Below are positions 16,731-25,642 of a stretch of 64,000 bases of DNA, piece by piece. Position 1 is the stretch's first letter. The number at the start of each line of letters is the position of its first letter. Source of the stretch: Rhizobiales bacterium IMCC20636 (GTDB lineage Bacteria > Pseudomonadota > Alphaproteobacteria > Rhizobiales > GCA-2746425); assembly GCA_016865015.1 (NCBI GenBank), contig CP018226.1, positions 1,891,001-1,955,000 on the forward strand, read 5' to 3'. The position numbers were made by a program, and so were the translations under genes. The notes under the pieces were generated by a model. The model was not told where the DNA came from. It searched no databases and saw only the letters and a list, made by a program, of their open reading frames with translations.

Positions 16731-17693
16731 ATGAATTTTTTGAAACCAGCACTCATCGGCGCGATCATCATCGGGGCATCCATCCCGGTGCATGCCCGTG
16801 ATCTGGTGGTAGCTGTCGCGGATCCGGTGGGCTCTCTTAAAGATCAGATGTGCCAACGTTTTGTAGACAGCGTTCGCAGTGAAATTCCCGACCTGGGTCT
16901 CAATTATGTCCAGGGCGAAGCGCTTGGCTCGGCAAAATCCGTCATGGAGCAACATGTCTCCGGTACGGTCGATATCTTCTGCAATGAGATCGTCTGGTTC
17001 GCAAACTATGTAAACGATCTGCAGATTCTCGGCTGGGGTTTCACCTTCCGCGATCCGCAGCACATGGTGAATTTCTTCGACAGCGAGCTTTTCGACCCGA
17101 TTGAGGAAGAAGCTATTTCCAAAGGCGCACGCATTCTTGCTGCGCGCCCTACACAACCGCGCATGCTGTTCACGAAAGAGCCAGTTGGATCAATCGATGA
17201 TATCCAAAACATCAAGATGCGGGTTCCGCAGTTGAAATCTTATCTGGAACTGTGGACAGCATTGGGCACATTGCCAACACAAGTTAGCTGGAGTGAGGTT
17301 TATCTGGCGCTGAACACCGGTGTTGTTGTTGCTGCTGAGGGGCCTCCGACCGATGCAGGCAAGCAAAACTTCCACAAGGCGGCCCCGTTTGTTACCCGTA
17401 CCGATCATCTCTATTCCACGGTGCACATTTCAATCAATGAAGCGACCTGGCAAAGCCTTTCGGGAGAGCAGCAGACAAAACTGGCTGATTTGGCCAATGC
17501 GGCAACAGAGTGGGGCATGAATCAGGCTCAGGCTGAAGTGCAGGAGGTGCTCGATGGTTTTGTCAGTGAAGGCGCGACCATTTCCGAAATCGACAAAGCG
17601 CCCTTCCAGCAAAAAGTTGAAGATGCTGTTGGTCGTATGGAATCCGAGGGACTTTGGCGGCCAAATCTGTGGAAAGATATTCAGGGCCTGTAG
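16731..17693 (+). CDS. TRAP transporter substrate-binding protein (DctP family)
   Basis: A 320-residue periplasmic protein starting at the ATG at 16731 behind GGAGGA. Residues 1-20 are a signal peptide ending at VHA-RD. The middle contains RMLFTKEPVGSIDDIQNIKMRVPQ, with the conserved Arg that binds the carboxylate of TRAP substrates, and the QVSWSEVYLALNTGVVVAAEGP segment typical of DctP. The ligand is thus expected to be an organic or sugar acid. It begins the TRAP-enolase-SDR-GMC operon. Confidence 0.93.
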   Translation: MNFLKPALIGAIIIGASIPVHARDLVVAVADPVGSLKDQMCQRFVDSVRSEIPDLGLNYVQGEALGSAKSVMEQHVSGTVDIFCNEIVWFANYVNDLQILGWGFTFRDPQHMVNFFDSELFDPIEEEAISKGARILAARPTQPRMLFTKEPVGSIDDIQNIKMRVPQLKSYLELWTALGTLPTQVSWSEVYLALNTGVVVAAEGPPTDAGKQNFHKAAPFVTRTDHLYSTVHISINEATWQSLSGEQQTKLADLANAATEWGMNQAQAEVQEVLDGFVSEGATISEIDKAPFQQKVEDAVGRMESEGLWRPNLWKDIQGL

Positions 17694-17710
17694 TCATATA
17701 AAATCTGATC

Positions 17711-17730
17711 GGCGGGCCTGCTGGCCCGCC
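17711..17730 (+). promoter_or_regulatory. Intercistronic hairpin after TRAP binding-protein gene
   Basis: GGCGGGCC-TGCT-GGCCCGCC is a perfect 8-base GC stem with a tetraloop, 17 bases after the stop. Only short T clusters follow. It probably stabilises the binding-protein mRNA or attenuates read-through. Confidence 0.55.
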
Positions 17731-17758
17731 TGATCCTTCTTGGGAAGGTCTTGGGCCA

Positions 17759-18328
17759 ATGCTTCTACTAATCCGCAGGATATTGAATCTGGTCGGTAGA
17801 ATTGAACTTGCTACCGCTGTCACAATTCTCGGGGGGATTGTTGTAATCATACTAAGTCAGGTTTTCTCCAGATATGTTTTGGGAAAACCGTTGATCTGGG
17901 CAGAAGAACTCGCAACTTATTTGCTGATCTGGTTGGGATTTGTTGCCGCATCAGCGGCCTACAAGTTGAGGCGGCACATTGCCATTCAAACCTTTCAAAG
18001 CCTACTTCCCGAAACAGCGCTTCGTGTTTCAGGCGCACTCATTCATCTTTTGATCCTGGTCATACTGACAATTGTCATCTGGCACATTCCAGATGCCATG
18101 CGCACAGAACGGATGCAAAGCACCGTTGGCCTGCCGATCAATATTGGGCTTCACTGGTTTTTCACTGTTCCGACTTTGGTCTCCTGCATTTCCATGGGGA
18201 TTTCTGCTCTCTTCTATGCCGCTGACTCCCTGTTTGGCAGCAGAGAGCCACTGCTGGTCGCCCAGATTGATCCAAGTCTGAACGACGACATTCTTCCGGA
18301 CACTCCACACGGAGGAGCAGAAGCATGA
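17759..18328 (+). CDS. TRAP transporter small permease (DctQ family)
   Basis: A 189-residue membrane protein with four hydrophobic segments. FSRYVLGKPLIWAEELATYLLIWLGFVAASAAY is characteristic of DctQ subunits. The C-terminal ~35 residues are a soluble acidic tail. Its TGA overlaps the ATG of the large permease (ATGA). With the DctM protein it forms the sodium-driven translocator fed by the upstream binding protein. Confidence 0.93.
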   Translation: MLLLIRRILNLVGRIELATAVTILGGIVVIILSQVFSRYVLGKPLIWAEELATYLLIWLGFVAASAAYKLRRHIAIQTFQSLLPETALRVSGALIHLLILVILTIVIWHIPDAMRTERMQSTVGLPINIGLHWFFTVPTLVSCISMGISALFYAADSLFGSREPLLVAQIDPSLNDDILPDTPHGGAEA

Positions 18329-19611
18329 ATACCTTGCTCTTGATGCTGGGCATATTTGCCGTCTTGCTGGTGCTTGAGGTGCCAGTCGCGTTCGCAATGC
18401 TGGCTGCATCCGTATCGTATATGCTGATCGATGGATTGTTTCCTGTTACCGTCATCATTCAGCGTATGGCGCCCGGGTTGGAAAGTTTTCCATTCCTGGC
18501 AATTCCAACATTCATCCTGGCCGGTAATTTGTTGAACCAAACGGGCGTTGCCGAGCGCATATTTGCATTTGCGCTGGCGCTGGTGGGGCACATCCGAGGT
18601 AGCCTTGCCCATGTCAATGTGATCGCAAGTATCATTTTTGCTGGAATGTCCGGAGTTGCTGCCGCTGACGCAGCGGGGCTTGGTGCGATTGAAGTCCGAG
18701 CGATGAAGAAGGCAGGTTTCACTGCCAGCTTCAGCGCTGCCATAACGGCAGCTTCATCGATCATCGGACCGATTATTCCGCCAAGCGTTATCATGGTGCT
18801 GTATGCCGTGATGGCTCAAGTCTCAATCGGGGACATGTTCCTTGCTGGGATCATTCCCGGGTTGCTGATGGGTGTGGTGCTCATGATTACCGTGTATCTG
18901 CTTGCGGTCAGCGGCAAGATTGTTGCGCCTGTTCGCAAACGCGCGACGGTTGGGGAGGTGGGACAAACATTTGTTCGTGCGCTGCCTGCCTTGTTTGCGC
19001 CTGTTCTTTTGGTCGGTGGGCTGTTGCTCGGCGTTGCAACACCGACAGAACTTGGTGCGATGACTTGTGCATACGCCATTGTGCTTGGTTTGAGCTATCG
19101 TACATTGTCGGTGGAGCGTCTGCTTTATGCGTTGCGTGAGACAGTGGCGTCTTGCGGCATCATACTGTTTCTGGTCGCAGTCGGCATTCCGTTCAGCTGG
19201 ATCATTGCGGTCAACAATCTGCCATCAATCCTCACCGAAACTATCCTGTCCATCAGTTCTGACCCGTTGATGGTGCTGCTCATAATCACCGCAGGGCTTT
19301 TTGTAGCTGGCATGGTGATGGAGCCAACCCCGATTTTGCTCATTGCTGTGCCGATGGTTTATCCGTTGATTCAAGCCGTTGGCATTGATCCGGTACATTT
19401 CGGGGTGGTCGTGGTTCTGAACCTTGTAATCGGTGTGACCACACCACCAATCGGTATGATCCTGTTCATCATGATGGATGTCGCGAAAATCTCGATGAGG
19501 GAGCTTTGCGTCGCGATGCTGCCTTTCTATGTGCCGCTCGTTTTGCTGTTGGGACTGGTCATCTTGTTGCCGGGACTAACGACGTTTTTACCAAACCTTG
19601 TGGGAGGTTAA
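18325..19611 (+). CDS. TRAP transporter large permease (DctM family)
   Basis: A 428-residue protein with about 12 membrane segments. Family landmarks are PTFILAGNLLNQTGVAERIF, IFAGMSGVAAADAAGLGAIEV, ITAASSIIGPIIPPSVIMVLY and VVVVLNLVIGVTTPPIGMILF. It catalyses sodium-coupled uptake of the acid bound by the DctP protein. It is separated by three bases from the enolase-superfamily gene, in one operon. Confidence 0.95.
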   Translation: MNTLLLMLGIFAVLLVLEVPVAFAMLAASVSYMLIDGLFPVTVIIQRMAPGLESFPFLAIPTFILAGNLLNQTGVAERIFAFALALVGHIRGSLAHVNVIASIIFAGMSGVAAADAAGLGAIEVRAMKKAGFTASFSAAITAASSIIGPIIPPSVIMVLYAVMAQVSIGDMFLAGIIPGLLMGVVLMITVYLLAVSGKIVAPVRKRATVGEVGQTFVRALPALFAPVLLVGGLLLGVATPTELGAMTCAYAIVLGLSYRTLSVERLLYALRETVASCGIILFLVAVGIPFSWIIAVNNLPSILTETILSISSDPLMVLLIITAGLFVAGMVMEPTPILLIAVPMVYPLIQAVGIDPVHFGVVVVLNLVIGVTTPPIGMILFIMMDVAKISMRELCVAMLPFYVPLVLLLGLVILLPGLTTFLPNLVGG

Positions 19612-19614
19612 GTC

Positions 19615-20772
19615 ATGAAGACAACCCTGACATCACTGCGTGCTATCCCACTCACAGCCAGCTTTGCTGAGATTTATGGGGGGGATGACCGCATTCCCGA
19701 GGAAATCCGCAGGCCTGCCAGCCATTTTCAATCCATTCCACGGATTGGCCAGTACACCACTTTGGTGCTGGCCGAGTCCTCGGACGGTGCACTTGGAATT
19801 GGTGAGTGCTTTGGATTGCCGACACCCTATGCTGCCACCGAAATGATCAACCGGGTTATTTCACCAACTTTGACGGGGGCAGCGCTTTCTGATCCATCTG
19901 CAATGTTGGCAAATCTTTACCGCTACTTTTTTGCCCTGGGTCATACAAAAGGTCCGGGAATGGAGGCGATGAGCGGGGTCGATATTGCGCTGTGGGATTT
20001 GCTTGCCCGACGCGCCGGAAAGCCTCTCGCAAACTATCTGGGTGCTGAAGTCAAACCCATTCCAACATATGTAAGTCCGGTGCCATTCCTTCCGACACCT
20101 GAGCGTTCAGCCATTGCTGCAAAATCTTTGGCTGAAGGATTTGGAGCGCTGAAACTGAAAGTAGGGCGCAGCGCCAGTGAGGATATACCCTTTATTGCTG
20201 CCGTCCGTGAGGCGATTGGTCCCAATAGAAAACTGATGCTCGATGCCAATTGTGGTTACAGCCTGGAAGAAGCGCTCGTGCTTGTTCGGGAAATCAGGGA
20301 ATTGGATATCACATGGCTTGAAGAACCACTTCCACCAGATGATGTGAAGGATCTTCGTCGACTTTCAGACCTGTCAGATATTCCATTGGCAGGAGGCGAG
20401 AACGAGTTCACTCCGCAAGCCATGGCAAATCTTTTAGATGAGGCCAACATTGCTATTGTGCAGCCGAACATTTCTCGTGCTGGCGGAATTAGTGGGTTGA
20501 TGGCTATTGGAGAAATTGCACAAGCTCGAGGAGCAAGTGTTGCACCACATGGCGTGGGGGCTGGTGTGGTGCTTGCTGCGACCCTTCATACCGCCGCAGC
20601 CATGCAGGCTTTTCAATGTTTTGAGATTAACCGGCTGCCAAATCCGCTGCGTGATGATTTGTTTGCCAGTCCCAAATTAGATCAGAATGGCAATGCGTTG
20701 CCGCCCGAGGGTAATGGCCACGGTGTTGTTTTTGACAATGCAGCCATTCAACGATTTTCAGACATAGGCTGA
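19615..20772 (+). CDS. Enolase-superfamily enzyme, mandelate racemase subgroup (acid-sugar dehydratase-like)
   Basis: A 385-residue TIM-barrel enzyme. Lys180/Lys182 (LKLKVG), the metal ligands Asp210, Glu236 and Glu262, and His312 (APHGVG) fit the mandelate-racemase subgroup, which abstracts the alpha-proton of carboxylate sugars. The Asp that normally pairs with the His is Asn285 (IVQPNISRAGG), so the His-Asp dyad is altered. Dehydration of an aldonate or uronate is the likely reaction, but the change may affect which face is attacked. The gene follows the TRAP importer, consistent with an imported acid substrate. Confidence 0.88.
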   Translation: MKTTLTSLRAIPLTASFAEIYGGDDRIPEEIRRPASHFQSIPRIGQYTTLVLAESSDGALGIGECFGLPTPYAATEMINRVISPTLTGAALSDPSAMLANLYRYFFALGHTKGPGMEAMSGVDIALWDLLARRAGKPLANYLGAEVKPIPTYVSPVPFLPTPERSAIAAKSLAEGFGALKLKVGRSASEDIPFIAAVREAIGPNRKLMLDANCGYSLEEALVLVREIRELDITWLEEPLPPDDVKDLRRLSDLSDIPLAGGENEFTPQAMANLLDEANIAIVQPNISRAGGISGLMAIGEIAQARGASVAPHGVGAGVVLAATLHTAAAMQAFQCFEINRLPNPLRDDLFASPKLDQNGNALPPEGNGHGVVFDNAAIQRFSDIG

Positions 20773-20787
20773 GAATGGAGAATACAC

Positions 20788-21543
20788 ATGATACAGGGCA
20801 CTAAATCACTCGAAGGAAAGACTGCGATTGTAACAGGCAGTGGACGTGGAATTGGACGCGCGATCGCAGAAAACCTCCATTTTCAGGGTGCACAAGTGGT
20901 GATTGCAGATATTCACTTTGACAATGCCAAAGATACTGCGGATGCGTTGGGCGTCGGTGCATTAGCGGTGCATGCAGATGTTTCCAGTGCTGATGCCGTT
21001 TCGAGGATGATTGAAGCTACATTGAATGAATTTGGTGGCGTTGACATTCTGGTGAATAATGCCGGTACAGACAAAGCAGTGCCGATCCTCGAGATGGAAG
21101 AAGCCGAGTGGGACCGGTTGATGAATATAAACCTCAAGAGTGTGTTCCTGTGTACCAAGGCCGCATTGCCATCAATGATTGAACGAGGCGGCGGGAGCGT
21201 GATTTCAACATCTTCAATTGTTGCACGCCAAGGGGCCATGAATGGCGGTATCCATTACGCATCCACCAAAAGCGCAATAATCGGGTTCACCAAGACACTT
21301 GCACGTCAAATGGCGGACCAGAACATTCGCGCCAATTGCATTGCGCCTGGCGTTATAGACACTGACTTGATCCGGGAACACATGCCCAATGACATGCGGA
21401 CAAAGATCGAAGGTTCAATTCCAGCAAAGCGTTTGGGCAAAACGGCGGAAATCGGGTCCGTAGTCTCCTTTCTGGCATCTGATGCCGCATCCTATATCAA
21501 TGGTGCGACCATCGATATCAATGGTGGATTCTGGATCGGATGA
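20788..21543 (+). CDS. Short-chain dehydrogenase/reductase (FabG-like)
   Basis: A 251-residue SDR. TGSGRGIG (16-23) binds the nicotinamide cofactor, NNAG is at 90-93, and the catalytic Ser (near 143), Tyr157 and Lys161 (YASTK) are present. The C-terminal INGATIDINGGFWIG is typical. Classical SDRs of this size oxidise or reduce hydroxyl groups on sugar acids or ketoacids. It lies 15 bases after the dehydratase gene, suggesting it acts on the keto-deoxy product or an isomer of it (inference). Confidence 0.93.
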   Translation: MIQGTKSLEGKTAIVTGSGRGIGRAIAENLHFQGAQVVIADIHFDNAKDTADALGVGALAVHADVSSADAVSRMIEATLNEFGGVDILVNNAGTDKAVPILEMEEAEWDRLMNINLKSVFLCTKAALPSMIERGGGSVISTSSIVARQGAMNGGIHYASTKSAIIGFTKTLARQMADQNIRANCIAPGVIDTDLIREHMPNDMRTKIEGSIPAKRLGKTAEIGSVVSFLASDAASYINGATIDINGGFWIG

Positions 21544-21544
21544 C

Positions 21545-21964
21545 ATGCAAAATTTTCTGACATTAGACCTCGTTGATGCACGAAATCTGGTTGATGCGGC
21601 TTGTGAAGCATCTGAATTAGCCGGTGTGAACCAAAACATTGCTGTGGTGGATAGGGCGGGAGAGCTATTGTTGTTCTTGCGCATGGACGATGCCAAAAGC
21701 ATATCTGGTCAGATGGCTATCAACAAAGCATTTACAGCTGCTGGCACACGGACCCGCACGGATGCGATTGCATCCCGAACAGAACCTGGGGAACCAGGTT
21801 GGATGATTCAAACCCAGCACGGTGGACGATTTACCACATTGGGCGGAGGAGTTCCTGTGCAGGTTGATGGACAAACTATCGGTGCCATCGGGGTGAGTGG
21901 GGGAAGCGTTGCCGAAGACATCGAGATCGCAGACTTCGCGGTAGCAAAATTTCACAATCAGTAA
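21545..21964 (+). CDS. GlcG/HbpS-family protein
   Basis: A 139-residue protein starting at the ATG one base after the SDR stop. Residues LDLVDARNLVDAACEASELAGVNQNIAVVDRAGELLLFLRMDDA and the later GGGVPVQVDGQTIGAIGVSGGSVAEDIEIADFAV are the hallmark of the GlcG/HbpS fold. Members bind haem or cobalamin-like ligands, or accompany glycolate-type oxidases and aldehyde/alcohol dehydrogenases. Here it precedes a GMC flavoenzyme; an accessory role for that oxidase is inference. Confidence 0.88.
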   Translation: MQNFLTLDLVDARNLVDAACEASELAGVNQNIAVVDRAGELLLFLRMDDAKSISGQMAINKAFTAAGTRTRTDAIASRTEPGEPGWMIQTQHGGRFTTLGGGVPVQVDGQTIGAIGVSGGSVAEDIEIADFAVAKFHNQ

Positions 21965-21985
21965 TTTACCTTGAGAAATTGGCCC

Positions 21986-23671
21986 ATGGATTTTGACTGG
22001 ATCATTGTCGGAGGTGGGAGCGCGGGTTGCGTTCTGGCAAACAGGCTGTCGTCGGTCAGCCGCAATCGCGTATTGTTGATTGAAGCTGGCTCTGATCGTT
22101 CCGGGAATGATGAAGACAACCGGTTTCGAGACATCTACCCAGGTCGCATTGCTTTTGATCCTGAATTTTTATGGCAGGATATTCGCCAGATTAATGTTAG
22201 TGCTGGAAGCAGCAAAAAAACCGGTTCCTATGAACAGGCACGGATTTTAGGTGGTGGCTCGGCAATCAATGGCCAAGTCGCAAACCGGGGCACTCCAGAG
22301 GATTATGACGGGTGGGAAACTGCCGGAGCAGAGGGCTGGAACTGGAAATCTGTACTTCCATATTTTTGCAAGTTGGAAACTGATGTCGGTGGCACCAGCC
22401 ACATGCATGGCAATGTGGGTCCAATCCCAATTCATCGCGTGCCGGAAGATACCTGGCCAAAATTTACCAATGCTGCCAAACAAGCATTTCTGGATATGGG
22501 CTATCCGGCTATTCAGGATCAAAATTCGGAATTCTCAGATGGCTTTTTTCCTCTTCCATTGTCTAATGACGGTGAACGTCGAGTTTCGACAGCGCATGGC
22601 TATCTGACACCGGAGGTTAGGAAAAGGCCGAATCTCACCATCCTTTGCGATGCTGAAGTTGTTGATCTGATCTGGAAAGACAATCGCGTGCTTGGGGTGG
22701 TGGCGTTGACTCCAGATGGTCAGAAAGAGATTCTGGCCAATGCTACGATACTGAGCATGGGAAGCATTCACTCGGCCGCTTTCTTAATGAAAAACGGTAT
22801 TGGCAATCCAACCAAACTTCAGGAAATTGGTATTGCACCCAGGGTCAGGTTAGATGGTGTTGGCAGCAATTTGCAGGAGCATGCCGGTGTTTCGGTTTCT
22901 GCATATCTTCACCGTGACGCGCGCAATTTCAACACACGGCGGCACGGTGTTCTTGGATTGCGCAGCAGTTCCAATTTACCAGATTGCCCCGACGGGGATA
23001 TGTACACCATGGTCCTTTCCAAGTCGGCCTGGCATTCTTTGGGGGATCGAATTGGAACCATACTCAGTTGGATAAACAAGCCGTTTTCCAGAGGTGATGT
23101 GCGGTTGCAGCGCGATCACGGCGGTAATCTCACCACTGAGGCACACTTTAATCTTCTAGGGGATCAGAGAGACACAGAGCGACTCGTATCGCAGATCCGG
23201 TTCCTTGCGCGCTGCTTGAGGAATGATGGTTTCAATGGTTTGGTGGCCGATGCCGGGCCCTCTGTCTATTCAGGAGCCGCTAAAGCTCTTGGGGAAGTTT
23301 CTGTGCTGAACCATGTGACCACCCAATTTGTTTCCAAGACCCTCGATTATTTCCCTGCGCTTCGAACACAGATCTTGAAGGCCTTTATGTGCAGCGGTTT
23401 CACTCTGGATAATTTGCTGGAAGATGAGGCTGCTATGGACTTGTATTTGAAACGTTCGGTGTTCGGTCAATGGCACGCATGTGGAACTTGCCAAATGGGA
23501 AGAGCAACTGATCCAATGGCGGTTGTCAGCCCCTTGTCAGGTGCGGTTCATGGTACTGAAGGTCTGCACCTCATAGATGCATCCGTCATCCCGATTATTC
23601 CGAGAGCAAACCTGAATTTACCGGTTATCATGGTGGCCGAGAAATTCGCAGATCAGTTGAAGGATCAGTAA
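21986..23671 (+). CDS. GMC-family FAD oxidoreductase
   Basis: A 561-residue flavoenzyme. I start at the ATG at 21986; a TTG at 21971 is weaker. GGGSAG (9-14) binds FAD. ARILGGGSAINGQVANRG is the GMC signature 1 region, and WHACGTCQMG near residue 496 carries the catalytic His. The second catalytic position is Asn in the C-terminal NLNLPVIMVAEKFADQL block. The family oxidises primary or secondary alcohols, including choline and sugars. It is the last gene of the TRAP operon. Only modest similarity to the GMC protein at 42298-43935 is visible. Confidence 0.92.
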   Translation: MDFDWIIVGGGSAGCVLANRLSSVSRNRVLLIEAGSDRSGNDEDNRFRDIYPGRIAFDPEFLWQDIRQINVSAGSSKKTGSYEQARILGGGSAINGQVANRGTPEDYDGWETAGAEGWNWKSVLPYFCKLETDVGGTSHMHGNVGPIPIHRVPEDTWPKFTNAAKQAFLDMGYPAIQDQNSEFSDGFFPLPLSNDGERRVSTAHGYLTPEVRKRPNLTILCDAEVVDLIWKDNRVLGVVALTPDGQKEILANATILSMGSIHSAAFLMKNGIGNPTKLQEIGIAPRVRLDGVGSNLQEHAGVSVSAYLHRDARNFNTRRHGVLGLRSSSNLPDCPDGDMYTMVLSKSAWHSLGDRIGTILSWINKPFSRGDVRLQRDHGGNLTTEAHFNLLGDQRDTERLVSQIRFLARCLRNDGFNGLVADAGPSVYSGAAKALGEVSVLNHVTTQFVSKTLDYFPALRTQILKAFMCSGFTLDNLLEDEAAMDLYLKRSVFGQWHACGTCQMGRATDPMAVVSPLSGAVHGTEGLHLIDASVIPIIPRANLNLPVIMVAEKFADQLKDQ

Positions 23672-23867
23672 TGGTTCGCAGAGGTGAATTTATGGTCAAG
23701 CTTTTCGAACATCGAAGAGGACCAGTTTGTCAGACTTCACGTTGATTGCTGGTCTTGAATTTGTGGCTCAGCACGGTTTGATTTGAAATGAGTCGAAAGA
23801 ATCTGGCGCTCATCGTGTGGAACAGGCTCATATCTGAGGTGAGTTGGCTGCATATAACCGCTCCATA

Positions 23868-23884
23868 TAGGTGCCGTGCACCTA
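23868..23884. terminator. Short palindrome between convergent genes
   Basis: TAGGTGC-CGT-GCACCTA has perfect 7-base arms. It lies between the ends of the GMC and TetR genes, about 40 bases beyond the TetR stop. No T-run follows, so termination is only a possibility; a protein-binding site is the alternative. Confidence 0.3.
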
Positions 23885-23921
23885 CAAACGCAGTGCTTGA
23901 TGTGGAGCCTCTAGGTCATGT

Positions 23922-24551
23922 CTATTGACACCGGACTAATCTGAGAACGGCTTCTTCACAGTGGTCCTGCCGCTCTTTGATTGCGGATTTGGTCATCATG
24001 TCCTGATCGAAAATCGCGCTTAGGGTGTGGATGTTCGAGAGATAGAAATATGTCACACCGACCAGCGTGATGTAGAACTGGACAGGGTCGATATTCGATC
24101 TGAACACGCCGTCTGCTTCGCCTCTTTTCAAGACAGAGGCAATGATCTCGACGAGCGGCTTATGCATGTGCCTGATCTTGTCGGATTTCTTGATGTGAAC
24201 AGCGCGCTGCAAATTTTCGCTGTTGAGCAGTCGCATGAATTCCGGGTTTTTGGAGTGATATGAAAATCCGAACTTCACAAGTTCCTGGATTGCCTCGATT
24301 GGATCCAGGTCTGCCAACTTCAGCTCTGCTTCATGACGTCTGATTTTTTCGTATGACTGCTCCAGCACACTTTGAAACAGATCATCCTTGTTACCAAAAT
24401 AGTGGTAGAGCATTTGCTTGTTGATGTTGGCGCGCTTGGCAATCGCATCGATACGCGCGCCCTGATAGCCAAACTCCGAAAACTCTCCAAGCGCGGCTTT
24501 GAGGATTTGTGCTTTGGTCCGTGCCGCGTTGCGTTTTGCAGGTTTTTCCAA
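23922..24551 (-). CDS. TetR-family transcriptional regulator
   Basis: A 209-residue regulator. The N-terminal HTH (AALGEFSEFGYQGARIDAIAKRANINKQMLYHYFGNKDDLFQSVLEQ) is typical of TetR proteins. The C-terminal half resembles the RutR/TetR_C helical ligand domain. It is encoded downstream of the GNAT and epimerase genes on the same strand, with a 224-base gap. Its regulon may include those genes or the divergent PHP-TTT operon through the site at 26736-26751 (inference). Confidence 0.92.
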   Translation of the reverse strand: MEKPAKRNAARTKAQILKAALGEFSEFGYQGARIDAIAKRANINKQMLYHYFGNKDDLFQSVLEQSYEKIRRHEAELKLADLDPIEAIQELVKFGFSYHSKNPEFMRLLNSENLQRAVHIKKSDKIRHMHKPLVEIIASVLKRGEADGVFRSNIDPVQFYITLVGVTYFYLSNIHTLSAIFDQDMMTKSAIKERQDHCEEAVLRLVRCQ

Positions 24552-24775
24552 TGCGCAAGCCCTCCTTATTGGTTTTGCCGGATGATCGGCTGTTGTCCCC
24601 CCCTAAAGTTCAGAGGATCGTTTGTGAGCGTTAAAACTGAGAGTGGATATTAGGGTGTTTGCCATCGGTCAAGGTTCGCCACAACAAAACTATCATCCGC
24701 AAGTTTTGGATAGATGGGATTGAAATAATCAATTTTGGGTTGATTTGACCAGAGTCATCTCATTGTCGTCAAATC

Positions 24776-25642
24776 CTATCCAAGTTCAGGGCCAGCAATT
24801 GCGAACAGATTTTCCGGATCGCCGAATGGTTGCTCAATCCCTTTCGCCATACGTGTGAAACCCCGCTGCCTGGTGAAGCCGTGGCGTTCGAGCCGTTCTG
24901 TAAGCGCGACTTGATGATTCACAGCATCTATGAACACAGGTCCTTTGATTTTTGAGAGAGCTGCGTCAAGCATTGAGAGTGCAGAAGATGTTTCAGTTGC
25001 AATAATGGGTCCAATCTGGGTCGCGAGTCGACCGTCACGTCCCAACAGATATCCGTCACCCGATGGCGTGATGGATGAAAACTCAGCGCCATGCAGCATC
25101 TGATGTTGCAGAATTTCTGGACGGCTTCCGCCAAAATTCTTCGCGTCGATTTCAAATATTCTTTCAGGATCTGGCGGGGTTGTCACAAAGTTCCCTGCAG
25201 TCTGCAGATCAATGGTTTCGACGGCCTCGTGTTGCCATCTGCTTAAATTGAAATGAGGAACAAATCCCAATGGGCGATAAACATGTTCTCCATCGGGTGT
25301 GGCATCCAGCATGGGTGTGCGCCCCGATTGCTCCAGCCTTTTGATGCAAACGTCCAGCAGCTGTGTTGCCAAGCCTTTTCTGCGCCAGTCACTGGAGACC
25401 AGAACCATGCTGATCCAGCCAAATTCAGGTCCGAAGGGCAGGGCGATTGCACTGGCAACGATCTGCCCGGTTGGCGCTTGAAAACCGAAAGCATCGCCAG
25501 CTTGCATCATCATCAACCAGTCCGCGCTGGTTTGATTCCAATGGGCTTCCCTGGACAGCGCCATGGCTGCTTCGACATGGCTTTCGCCAAGATCAATCAG
25601 CGTAAGCTCGTTGCTGCTGGAACTTGTATCAGTACGCACCAT
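24776..25642 (-). CDS. GNAT-family N-acetyltransferase with tandem GNAT domains
   Basis: A 288-residue protein. The start at ATG 25642 overlaps the end of the upstream gene by 14 bases. The first GNAT domain is complete: WISMVLVSSDWRRKGLATQLLDVC holds the R/Q-x-x-G-x-G/A acetyl-CoA loop (RRKGLA). A degenerate second acetyltransferase-like half follows (DGYLLGRDGRLATQIGPIIATETSSAL). Family members with this layout acetylate amines of small molecules. It is coupled to the epimerase-like gene, so an amino-sugar or amine substrate is conceivable, without proof. Confidence 0.85.
   Translation of the reverse strand: MVRTDTSSSSNELTLIDLGESHVEAAMALSREAHWNQTSADWLMMMQAGDAFGFQAPTGQIVASAIALPFGPEFGWISMVLVSSDWRRKGLATQLLDVCIKRLEQSGRTPMLDATPDGEHVYRPLGFVPHFNLSRWQHEAVETIDLQTAGNFVTTPPDPERIFEIDAKNFGGSRPEILQHQMLHGAEFSSITPSGDGYLLGRDGRLATQIGPIIATETSSALSMLDAALSKIKGPVFIDAVNHQVALTERLERHGFTRQRGFTRMAKGIEQPFGDPENLFAIAGPELG

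Noticed and set aside
23672-23867. Hidden small gene between GMC and TetR
   Set aside because: No open frame with coding character or ribosome site; only a short palindrome at its right end.
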